A stretch of DNA of 64,000 nt, from contig NZ_JACBZT010000001.1 of the NCBI RefSeq assembly GCF_013408985.1, positions 5,287,197 through 5,351,196 of the forward strand. Reading direction: 5' to 3'. How positions within the stretch are numbered: the first letter of the stretch is position 1; the number at the start of each line of letters is the position of its first letter. Of the stretch, positions 1 through 9,743 are shown in pieces. Position numbers and translations under genes: made by a program. Below the pieces are notes generated by a model. The model saw only the letters and a list, made by a program, of their open reading frames with translations, did no database searches and had not been told where the DNA came from. This DNA comes from Petropleomorpha daqingensis (GTDB taxonomy: Bacteria > Actinomycetota > Actinomycetes > Mycobacteriales > Geodermatophilaceae).

Positions 1-97
1 GAGGTCTCTCCCGTCGCCGGCGGGCCGGCGACCGACGGAGCCGGAGGCCACAAGGCCTCGTGATGACGACTCCGCCGCGGGCGGGATACTCCCCTCC
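1..97 (-). promoter_or_regulatory. yybP-ykoY (manganese) riboswitch, minus strand
   Basis: Read on the minus strand this stretch has the yybP-ykoY architecture. A 5' GGGGAGTA loop motif lies at 88-95 and an internal CGTCATCAC motif follows. A GAGGCC/GGCCTC hairpin with a TTGT loop sits inside a CGGAG/CTCCG stem. A second hairpin, GTCGCCGGC/GCCGGCGAC, follows, and the 3' end reads GGGAGAGACCTC and closes on the 5' GAGG. The family senses Mn2+ and usually controls TerC-like or other Mn exporters. The regulated gene must lie beyond the left edge of the window, so the terC gene at 288, on the other strand, is not its direct target. Confidence 0.8.
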
Positions 98-139
98 ACG
101 TTCGAATGCCTGGTGCTGCGCACCGGGCATCCACGCGAC

Positions 140-145
140 ACCCTA
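140..145 (-). promoter_or_regulatory. -10 element for riboswitch transcript
   Basis: TAGGGT on the minus strand lies about 40 bases upstream of the riboswitch and fits the actinobacterial TANNNT -10 form. No convincing -35 element is seen at the usual distance. Confidence 0.4.
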
Positions 146-220
146 GGGCGTCTGACGGGTCCAACGCATCCCCGACGCGCTGCTGTTCCCCGGCCGCCGG
201 GACGAGGGTGGGCCGGAGGC

Positions 221-226
221 TACTCT
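221..226 (+). promoter_or_regulatory. -10 element upstream of terC
   Basis: TACTCT fits TANNNT and would give a leader of about 55 bases before the terC ATG. No riboswitch-like fold is seen in that leader. Confidence 0.4.
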
Positions 227-287
227 GGCCGGGCCGGGTGAGCGACGCCCCCGGCCCTTCCCGCAGCGCTCCCGAGGACGTTCCTGC

Positions 288-1268
288 ATGTCGACTTCCG
301 TCTCGCTCGCCGCCTGGATCGCAACGGGCGTGGGCTTCCTGGTGATCGTCGTGCTCGACCTCGCGGTGATCGCGCGCCGGAAGTCCGCCGTGACGATCCG
401 CCAGGCGACGCTCTGGGTAGTCGTGTACGTGAGCCTGGCCGCGGTGTTCGCCCTGGTGCTGTTCCTGTGGCGCGGCGGCCAGTCCGGCGGGGAGTTCGTC
501 GCCGGCTACATCACCGAGTACTCGCTGTCGGTCGACAACCTCTTCGTGTTCGTGATCATCATGTCGCGCTTCGCCGTCCCGGCCCTGGCCGTGGACAAGG
601 TGCTCTACATCGGCATCGTGCTGTCGATGCTGCTGCGCGCGGTGTTCATCGCGGCCGGGGCCGCGGCGATCGCGGCCGCGAGCTGGGTGTTCTACATCTT
701 CGGCGCGTTCCTGGTGTACACGGCGATCCGGCTGGCCTTCGAGAGCGCCGAGGAGGAGGCCGAGTACCAGGAGAACATGGCCGTCCGGCTGGTCCGGAAG
801 GTGCTGCCGCTGGCGCCGGACTACTCGGGGGCCTCGCTGACGGTGCACGAGGGCCGCCGGCGGTTGTTCACGCCGCTGGTCGTGGTCATCGCGGCGATCG
901 GCATCGCCAACGTCGTCTTCGCCCTCGACTCGATCCCCGCGATCTTCGGGCTGACCTCGGACCCGTACGTCATCATCACGGCGAACGCCTTCGCCCTGAT
1001 GGGCCTGCGGCAGCTCTACTTCCTGATCGGCGGGCTGCTGGAGCGGCTGATCTTCCTCAACGTGGGGCTCTCGGTGATCCTGGCCTTCATCGGGGTCAAG
1101 CTGCTGATCGAGGCGCTGCACGGCTCGCACGTCGACAAGATCGGGCCGATCCCGCTGCCGCACATCGGGATCGTCACGTCGCTGTGCTTCATCCTCGGCG
1201 TGCTGCTGGTGACCGTCGTGGCCAGCCTGAGCAAGCAGCGACGGGACCTGCGCCGCTCCGAGGGCTGA
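288..1268 (+). CDS. TerC family integral membrane protein
   Basis: A 326-residue polytopic protein of the TerC family, whose members are linked to metal ion export (notably Mn2+) and tellurium resistance. Hydrophobic segments run nearly the whole length. The two family acidic signatures are present: an EYSLSVDNLFVF stretch near residue 80 and FALDSIPAIFG near residue 210, whose aspartates are proposed to coordinate metal in the membrane. The ATG at 288 precedes the first membrane segment. A Mn2+-type riboswitch lies just upstream on the other strand, which suggests a divergent metal-homeostasis locus. The substrate is inferred from family and context only. Confidence 0.9.
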   Translation: MSTSVSLAAWIATGVGFLVIVVLDLAVIARRKSAVTIRQATLWVVVYVSLAAVFALVLFLWRGGQSGGEFVAGYITEYSLSVDNLFVFVIIMSRFAVPALAVDKVLYIGIVLSMLLRAVFIAAGAAAIAAASWVFYIFGAFLVYTAIRLAFESAEEEAEYQENMAVRLVRKVLPLAPDYSGASLTVHEGRRRLFTPLVVVIAAIGIANVVFALDSIPAIFGLTSDPYVIITANAFALMGLRQLYFLIGGLLERLIFLNVGLSVILAFIGVKLLIEALHGSHVDKIGPIPLPHIGIVTSLCFILGVLLVTVVASLSKQRRDLRRSEG

Positions 1269-1281
1269 GCCCGGCGGGCGG

Positions 1282-1632
1282 TCAGCCGGTGGGGCGCTTG
1301 CTCTTCGGGAGGGCGGCGACGATCGCCTCGTAGGAGGAGTCGATCAGCTCGCGGAGGTCGTCCTCGGGGACCTTGCCGGTCCAGTCGACGGAGTTCCAGC
1401 CGTAGCGGCCGATGTAGCGGCTCGTCTCGATCGCACCCGGGTAGCGCTCGCGCCACTCGGCCGCCTCCTCGGCGTCCCGGCCGCACTTGAGCCCGACCGT
1501 GCCGCCGTCCAGACCGATGAACGCGAACGCCTTGCCGCCCACCTTGGCCACCAGCTCGGCCTCGCCCCAGGGGTAGGTCTCCTCGGCGTCCGGCTTGGCC
1601 AGGCAGTAGGCGACCAGCTCGTCCCGCTCCAC
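1282..1632 (-). CDS. MmcQ/YjbR family protein
   Basis: A 116-residue cytoplasmic protein with the features of the MmcQ/YjbR (CyaY-like fold) family: an N-terminal helix, the YPWGEAE stretch near residue 20, a KCGRDAEEAAEWRERYPGAI segment, and the W-N-S-V turn near residue 79 typical of these proteins. Family members are described as DNA-binding or of unknown function; no catalytic residues are evident. It lies 11 bases downstream of uvrB on the same strand and converges with terC at 1268, so it is probably transcribed with uvrB. A repair role is not implied by its sequence. Confidence 0.8.
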   Translation of the reverse strand: MERDELVAYCLAKPDAEETYPWGEAELVAKVGGKAFAFIGLDGGTVGLKCGRDAEEAAEWRERYPGAIETSRYIGRYGWNSVDWTGKVPEDDLRELIDSSYEAIVAALPKSKRPTG

Positions 1633-1643
1633 GGGCCGGAACC

Positions 1644-3761
<2,118 letters not shown>

Positions 3762-3768
3762 GGGAACG

Positions 3769-3791
3769 ACGGTACGACGCCGGTGTGACAG
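3769..3791 (-). promoter_or_regulatory. PafBC-type (RecA-NDp) DNA-damage promoter of uvrB
   Basis: On the minus strand the sequence reads CTGTCACAC, 8 bases, then TACCGT. It matches the layout of the LexA-independent RecA-NDp promoter recognised by PafBC (TTGTCAGTG, N8, TANNNT). Seven bases separate TACCGT from the uvrB GTG, so transcription should begin at or beside the start codon. Confidence 0.6.
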
Positions 3792-3976
3792 AACGGGCGG
3801 CTGCGCGTTGCGGGGCGATCGGAGGCGAAAGGTGCTCGCCGGGTACTTGTCCTGTCGCGGGGTCTGCCCCTAGCGTTCCGGGACGCAGTAGCGGTGCTCG
3901 TCGGGGACCAGCGCCACCCGGGTTGCCGGGCGAGGTCGGACCCCGGCGGGCACCGCTCTCTTCGTTACCGGGCAGG

Positions 3977-6900
3977 TCAGTCCCGGCCGAGCACCCGGAG
4001 CGCCGGGCGCGCCCCCAGCCGGGTCAGGGTCCCCGTGGCCTCCTCGAGCAGCGCCGCGGCCTCCGCCTGGCGGCCCTCCTCGCGCAGCCGCTCGGCGAGC
4101 TCCCCCTGCACCTGCGCGCGCCAGTACGGGTAGCCGAGGCGGTCCAGCTCGGCGAGGGCGGTGCGCAGCCGCTCCTCGATCCCGGCCCCGTGCTGCAGCG
4201 CCGCCAGGCGCGCCCGGAAGCGGGAGAGCTGGGCCCGGATGAACGGCGGGACCTGGCCGGGCGAGCGCACGGGGACCAGGTCGAGCAGGCGCTCCGCGTC
4301 GTCCGTCCGGCCCAGCCGGAGGGCGGCGTCCACCGCGACCGGCCAGCCCCAGCGGACGGCGTCCGACGACAGCCCGATCGCCGTCCGGGCGTCCCGCGCC
4401 GCCTGGCCGCCGTGCGCGAGGGCGGTCTCGAGATCGCCCTCCGCGGAGGCGACGAGCGCCGAGGCCGCCAGGGCGGAGGCGCGGGCCTGGACGTCGGCGG
4501 AGTCCCGCCAGCCGGCGAGGACGGCGAGGTGCTCCCGGGCGGACTCCACCTCGCCGACGAGGCCCTGGGCGAGCACGACGCCGAAGTGCAGGGCCTGGCT
4601 CTCGACGATGCCCGAGGGCACCTCGTCCAGCACGCCGGCCAGGCGACGCTGCGCCGCGGTCCAGCCGCCGGTGAACAGGTCGAGCTGGGACAGGTTGAGC
4701 GTCGGCCACGCCAGGGCGACGTCGCCGAGCATGCGGGCCAGCTCGACGGCCTCCTCGAGGACGGCCGGCGCACCGGGCCGGTCGGCGCCCAGGTGCAGCG
4801 CGCCGATGTTCGACAGCGCCCGCAGCCGGGGCCGCAGGTCGCCGTCCCGGCCCAGCAGGTCGAGCGCCCAGCGGTAGAGCAGCAGCGACTCGTCGATCCG
4901 CCCGGAGAAGGCCAGCGCGTCGGCCCGCTGGCTCGCGGCGCGGCCGAGCAACCGGGGATCCCCCACCGCCGCGGCGAGCGACAGCGCCCGGTCGGCGTGC
5001 TCCAGCGCGACCGGCACCTCGCCGTCGAGCCAGGCCACCCGGGCGAGCCCGAGCACCCAGTCCGGGATCCCAGGGTCCTCCGGATCGGCCGCGTCCAGCG
5101 CCTCCGCCAGCCGCTTCTCCGCCTCGGCCAGCCGCCGCAGGTTGACCAGCACCTCGCAGCTGGGCGCGACGAGGGCCCGGGCGGCGTCCTCGCGGCCGGC
5201 CGCGCGGTGGTCGGCCGCCACCCGGTCGTAGAGCTCCAGGGCCTCGGCCGACCGGCCGGCGAGGAACGCGGCCCCGGCGGCCGCGGCCAGCCGCCGCGCC
5301 GCCACCTCCTCGTCGGCGGTCAGCTCCGCGGCCGCGCGGTACGCGTGCTCGGCCGCCGCCGGCGCACCGACCGCCCGCGCCCGGTCCCCCGCCCGGCGGA
5401 AGGCCACCGCGGCGTCGTCCCTGATCGCGGCGGCGTCCGGCGCGTCCGGCACGGCCGCCCAGGCCTCCCGGTAGTGGGTGGCCAGGACCTCCACGACCTC
5501 CTCGCCGTCGTCGGGGAAGGCGGCCCGCAGGTGGGCGGCGGCGCGCAGGTGGCGCGCCTTGCGCTCCCGCTTCGAGAGGCTGTCGTAGGCGACCGTGCGC
5601 AGCAGCGACTGGGCGAACGTGTAGTGACCCCGGTCCGGCGAGAGCGGGTCCCGCCGCACGGTGAGGACGTCGCGGCGGACCAGGTCGGCGAGCGCGAGGT
5701 CGACGGCGTCGGCGGGCAGGTCGCTCATCGCGTCCACGGCGGCCCGCGGGAGGCTGCCGCCGAACACGGACAGGTCGCGGACCAGGGCGCGCTCGTCGGG
5801 CGGCAGCGCGTCCAGCCGGGCACCGAGCAGCGCCGACAGGGTGGCCGGCACCTGGAGCTCGTCGATCGGCCCGACCAGCGTCCGTCGTCCGTCCCGCTCC
5901 ACCACCAGGCCGCGGTCGAGCAGGCCACGGATCGTCTCGAGGACGAACAGCGGGTTGCCCGCTGCGTGCCCGGTGATCAGGGTCCGCACCCGGTCCGGCA
6001 GGTCCGGCACGAGCTGGTCGAGCAGCGCGCCCACCGCCGCGTCGGACAGCGGCTCCACCCCGACGGCGGTGGCGTTGCGCCGGCCGGACAGCAGCGACGG
6101 CCGGGCGTCGAACAGCTCGGGGCGGGTTAGGACGACGACGAAGACCCGGTGCGCGGGCGACCAGTCCAGCAGCTGCTCGAGGAAGTCCAGGAGGCCGGCG
6201 TCGGCCCACTGCATGTCCTCGAAGGTGAGGACGACGGGCGCCTCCTCCGCCAGCTGCTCGACGAACAGCCGCCAGCCGGCGAAGAGCTCCTGCCGGGGCA
6301 GCTCGGCGTCCTCGCTGCCGAGCAGCACGCCCAGCCGCGGCTCCACGTACCGGCGGGCCACCGGGTCGCCGACCCAGCGCTCCAGCCCGACCCGCAGCTT
6401 CTCCCGGACGACGTCGGGCGGGTCCTCCTGGGCGATGCCGAGCCGCTGGCGGACCATCTCGGCCAGCGCCCAGTAGGCCACCCCGTCGCCGTAGGCCAGG
6501 CACCGGCCGGTGTGCCACAGAACGCCGAACGCCAGGCCGTCGACGTGCTTCTCGAACTCCCAGTGCAGCCGGCTCTTGCCCACGCCGGCCTGGCCGGTGA
6601 GCGCGACCAGCCGGGTGCGCCGCTCCTCCAGGCAGGAGTGGAAGAGCTCCTTGACGACGGAGAGCTCCCGGGCCCGGCCGACCAGCGGCGCCTCCAACTC
6701 GTCGACCCGGCGGCCGCCCCGGACCCCCGCGATCACCCGCTGGGCGCGCCACAGCCGCAGCTGCTCCGCCTTGCCCTTGAGGGTGTGCGTCCCGGCGTCG
6801 GCGTACTCGATCGCCGCCACCGTGACCTCGTGGGTCGCGGCGTCGACCAGGACGCCGCCCGGCGGCGCGGCCCCCTGCAACCGCGCGGCCGTGTTCACCC

Positions 6901-7450
6901 GGTCGCCGACGACGATGCCCTCCAGCGGGTTGCCGAGCGAGGCGGCCCGGCCGGTGACCACGCCGGCGCGCGCCTGCAGCGCGAGCCCCAGCGCCTCGCC
7001 GTAGACCGGGACGGCGTCGACCAGGTCGAGCGCGGCGCGGACGGCCCGCTCGGCGTCGTCCTCGTGGGCGGCGGGCACCCCCCAGACCGCGACGACGGCG
7101 TCCCCGATGTACTTCTCGATCTCGCCGCCGTAGCGGCGCACCACGGTCCGGGCGACGTCGAAGTACCCCGACAGCACCGCCCGGACGTCCTCGGCGTCGC
7201 GCTGCTCGGCCAGGGCGGTGTAGCCGACCAGGTCGCAGAACAGCACGGAGACCCGCCGCACCTCGGGCGCCGGCGGCGCTGGTGCTTCCGTCTGCGGAGC
7301 TGCCAACGGGACGCCGCAGTCGCCGCAGAACCGCTCTCCCGGCTCGTTGGAGCTGCCGCACGCCGGGCAGGACGCGACCAGCGCCGCACCGCACTCGGCG
7401 CAGAACTTGCGACCCTCGCGGTTGACTGCTCCGCACGCAGCGCAGGTCAT
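3977..7450 (-). CDS. Adenylate cyclase-like domain / AAA ATPase regulator
   Basis: A 1157-residue signalling protein. Two CxxC zinc-ribbon units fill residues 3-46. A class III cyclase domain spans about 64-240, with metal aspartates D73 and D117, an adenine-selecting K113 in EKYIGDA, and D183, N186 and R190 in GDRVNTAAR, so the domain looks catalytically intact and ATP-directed. An ATPase domain follows, with Walker A GQAGVGKS at 286-293 and a Walker B VVLTFED near 410. The long Ala-rich C-terminal half looks like TPR-type helical repeats. The ATG at 7450 is chosen because it opens directly into the zinc ribbon. The signal sensed is unknown. Confidence 0.88.
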   Translation of the reverse strand: MTCAACGAVNREGRKFCAECGAALVASCPACGSSNEPGERFCGDCGVPLAAPQTEAPAPPAPEVRRVSVLFCDLVGYTALAEQRDAEDVRAVLSGYFDVARTVVRRYGGEIEKYIGDAVVAVWGVPAAHEDDAERAVRAALDLVDAVPVYGEALGLALQARAGVVTGRAASLGNPLEGIVVGDRVNTAARLQGAAPPGGVLVDAATHEVTVAAIEYADAGTHTLKGKAEQLRLWRAQRVIAGVRGGRRVDELEAPLVGRARELSVVKELFHSCLEERRTRLVALTGQAGVGKSRLHWEFEKHVDGLAFGVLWHTGRCLAYGDGVAYWALAEMVRQRLGIAQEDPPDVVREKLRVGLERWVGDPVARRYVEPRLGVLLGSEDAELPRQELFAGWRLFVEQLAEEAPVVLTFEDMQWADAGLLDFLEQLLDWSPAHRVFVVVLTRPELFDARPSLLSGRRNATAVGVEPLSDAAVGALLDQLVPDLPDRVRTLITGHAAGNPLFVLETIRGLLDRGLVVERDGRRTLVGPIDELQVPATLSALLGARLDALPPDERALVRDLSVFGGSLPRAAVDAMSDLPADAVDLALADLVRRDVLTVRRDPLSPDRGHYTFAQSLLRTVAYDSLSKRERKARHLRAAAHLRAAFPDDGEEVVEVLATHYREAWAAVPDAPDAAAIRDDAAVAFRRAGDRARAVGAPAAAEHAYRAAAELTADEEVAARRLAAAAGAAFLAGRSAEALELYDRVAADHRAAGREDAARALVAPSCEVLVNLRRLAEAEKRLAEALDAADPEDPGIPDWVLGLARVAWLDGEVPVALEHADRALSLAAAVGDPRLLGRAASQRADALAFSGRIDESLLLYRWALDLLGRDGDLRPRLRALSNIGALHLGADRPGAPAVLEEAVELARMLGDVALAWPTLNLSQLDLFTGGWTAAQRRLAGVLDEVPSGIVESQALHFGVVLAQGLVGEVESAREHLAVLAGWRDSADVQARASALAASALVASAEGDLETALAHGGQAARDARTAIGLSSDAVRWGWPVAVDAALRLGRTDDAERLLDLVPVRSPGQVPPFIRAQLSRFRARLAALQHGAGIEERLRTALAELDRLGYPYWRAQVQGELAERLREEGRQAEAAALLEEATGTLTRLGARPALRVLGRD

Positions 7451-7565
7451 GGTGCGGTCAGGGTCGCCCCGTCCGTCGGAGACGGTCAAGACGATCTGTG
7501 ACCCGCGCGATTGCAGGTGTGCGGAAGGGTGGAGGCGGGCACAGCGCGTGCGACGCCCGTCCGAC

Positions 7566-7593
7566 CCCCTCCCCCGAGCACGGGGAAGGGGGC
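7566..7593 (+). promoter_or_regulatory. GC hairpin in the cyclase/glgX intergenic region
   Basis: CCCCCTCCCCC and GGGGAAGGGGG can form an 11-bp stem with one mismatch and a 6-base loop, about 50 bases upstream of the glgX start. It may be a leader hairpin of glgX; its function is not known. Confidence 0.3.
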
Positions 7594-7640
7594 CACTGCT
7601 CTCTGCCCCGGTGGAGGGCCTCCGCAGGAGGAATACCCGC

Positions 7641-9743
7641 ATGACCCAGGTGTGGCCCGGCTCCGCCTACCCGCTGGGTGCCACGTACGACGGCACCGGC
7701 ACCAACTTCTCCATCTTCAGCGAGGTGGCCGAGAAGGTTGAGCTGTGCCTGTTCGACGAGGACGGCACCGAGCAGCGCATCGAACTGCCCGAGATGGAGG
7801 GCTACGTCTGGCACGCCTTCCTGCCCGGCATCCAGCCCGGCCAGCGCTACGGCTTCCGGGTCTACGGCCCGTACGACCCCGGCCAGGGCCTGCGCTGCAA
7901 CCCGAACAAGCTGCTGCTCGACCCCTACGCCAAGGCCGTCGACGGCCAGGTCGACTGGGACCCGTCCGTGTTCGGCTACGACTTCGAGACCAAGGAGCGC
8001 AACGACGAGGACTCGGCGCCGCACATGCCGAAGTCCGTCGTCGTCAACCCGTACTTCGACTGGGGTGTGGACCGCCCGCCGCAGACGCCGTACCACAAGT
8101 CGGTCATCTACGAGGCCCACGTCAAGGGCCTGACCATGACCCACCCGGGGATCCCCGAGGAGCTGCGCGGCACCTACGCCGGCCTGGCGCACCCGGCGAT
8201 CATCGACCACCTGACCGGCCTGGGTGTGACGGCGATCGAGCTCATGCCGGTGCACCAGTTCGTGCAGGACGACACCCTGCAGCAGAAGGGCCTGCGCAAC
8301 TACTGGGGCTACAACACGATCGGCTTCTTCGCCCCGCACAACGAGTACGCCCAGTGGACCGACGGCCAGCAGGTGCAGGAGTTCAAGGGCATGGTCCGGG
8401 CCCTGCACGAGGCGGGCATCGAGGTCATCCTCGACGTCGTCTACAACCACACCGCCGAGGGCAACCACAACGGCCCGACGCTGTCGTTCAAGGGCATCGA
8501 CAACCAGGCCTACTACCGGCTGGTCGAGGACGACAAGCGGTACTACATGGACACGACGGGCACCGGGAACTCGCTCAACGTCCGGCACCCGCAGTCGCTG
8601 CAGCTGATCATGGACTCGCTGCGGTACTGGGTCACCGAGATGCACGTCGACGGCTTCCGCTTCGACCTCGCCTCCACGCTCGCCCGCCAGTTCCACGAGG
8701 TGGACCGGCTCTCGGCGTTCTTCGACCTGGTGCACCAGGACCCGATCGTCAGCCAGGTCAAGCTCATCGCCGAGCCGTGGGACGTCGGCGACGGCGGTTA
8801 CCAGGTCGGCAACTTCCCCGCGCTGTGGACGGAGTGGAACGGCAAGTACCGCGACACCGTCCGCGACTTCTGGCGCGGCGAGGACGCCACGATCGGCGAG
8901 TTCGCCAGCCGGATCACCGGCTCCTCCGACCTGTACCAGCACTCGGGCCGGCGACCGGTGGCCAGCATCAACTTCGTCACCGCGCACGACGGGTTCACGC
9001 TCAACGACCTCGTCTCCTACAACGAGAAGCACAACGAGGCCAACGGCGAGGACAACAACGACGGCGAGAGCCACAACCGCAGCTGGAACTGCGGCGTCGA
9101 GGGCGAGACCGACGACCCGAAGGTCCTCGCGCTGCGCGCCCGCCAGAAGCGCAACTTCATCGCCACGCTGATGCTGTCCCAGGGCGTGCCGATGCTGCTG
9201 CACGGCGACGAGCTCGGCCGCACCCAGCACGGCAACAACAACGGCTACTGCCAGGACTCCGAGCTCACCTGGATCCACTGGGACGACGTCGACGAGGGCC
9301 TGCTGGAGTTCACCAAGCAGGTGATCCGGCTGCGCACCGAGCACCCGGTGTTCCGCCGCCGGCGGTTCCTGTCCGGCCGGCCGGTCCGCGGTGCCGGCGA
9401 GCCGGTGCCCGACGTCGCGTGGCTGACCCCGACCGGCGACCTGATGAGCGACGAGGACTGGGACGCCGGGTACGCCAAGTCGCTGGCCATGTACCTCAAC
9501 GGCCACGGCATCCGGGAGACCGACGAGCGCGGCGAGCGGATCGTCGACGACTGCTTCTACCTGGCGTTCAACGCCCACCACGAGCCGATGGAGTTCACGC
9601 TGCCGACCAGCGAGTACGCCAGCGCGTGGGCCGTCGTCCTCGACACCGCCGAGCACGGCGACCTCGAGCCCGACGAGCTCAAGCCCGGCGAGACGGTGAC
9701 GGTCGGCGCCCGGGCCACCGTGGTGCTCCGGGCGGCGGCATGA
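7641..9743 (+). CDS. glgX: Glycogen debranching enzyme GlgX (TreX-type)
   Basis: An isoamylase-type GH13 enzyme of 700 residues that hydrolyses alpha-1,6 branches of glycogen. It has an N-terminal CBM48-like domain, a TIM barrel with the nucleophile Asp in GFRFDLA, the acid Glu in LIAEPWD and the third Asp in TAHDGFT, and the GlgX-typical NEANGEDNNDGESHNRSWN stretch. The ATG at 7641 has an AGGAGG ribosome site 9 bases upstream, so upstream in-frame codons are not used. Its stop overlaps the treY start (ATGA), indicating translational coupling. It supplies linear maltodextrins to TreY and TreZ. Confidence 0.96.
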   Translation: MTQVWPGSAYPLGATYDGTGTNFSIFSEVAEKVELCLFDEDGTEQRIELPEMEGYVWHAFLPGIQPGQRYGFRVYGPYDPGQGLRCNPNKLLLDPYAKAVDGQVDWDPSVFGYDFETKERNDEDSAPHMPKSVVVNPYFDWGVDRPPQTPYHKSVIYEAHVKGLTMTHPGIPEELRGTYAGLAHPAIIDHLTGLGVTAIELMPVHQFVQDDTLQQKGLRNYWGYNTIGFFAPHNEYAQWTDGQQVQEFKGMVRALHEAGIEVILDVVYNHTAEGNHNGPTLSFKGIDNQAYYRLVEDDKRYYMDTTGTGNSLNVRHPQSLQLIMDSLRYWVTEMHVDGFRFDLASTLARQFHEVDRLSAFFDLVHQDPIVSQVKLIAEPWDVGDGGYQVGNFPALWTEWNGKYRDTVRDFWRGEDATIGEFASRITGSSDLYQHSGRRPVASINFVTAHDGFTLNDLVSYNEKHNEANGEDNNDGESHNRSWNCGVEGETDDPKVLALRARQKRNFIATLMLSQGVPMLLHGDELGRTQHGNNNGYCQDSELTWIHWDDVDEGLLEFTKQVIRLRTEHPVFRRRRFLSGRPVRGAGEPVPDVAWLTPTGDLMSDEDWDAGYAKSLAMYLNGHGIRETDERGERIVDDCFYLAFNAHHEPMEFTLPTSEYASAWAVVLDTAEHGDLEPDELKPGETVTVGARATVVLRAAA

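Noticed and set aside
99-287. A riboswitch for terC itself
   Set aside because: The terC leader does not show the GGGGAGTA and GTCA blocks; only the opposite-strand riboswitch does.
3762-3976. LexA SOS box upstream of uvrB
   Set aside because: No GAAC-N4-GTTC palindrome is found near the start; the PafBC-type layout explains the promoter better.
7347-7640. N-terminal extension of GlgX
   Set aside because: The family start and an AGGAGG site agree on 7641; the upstream residues are unlike GlgX.
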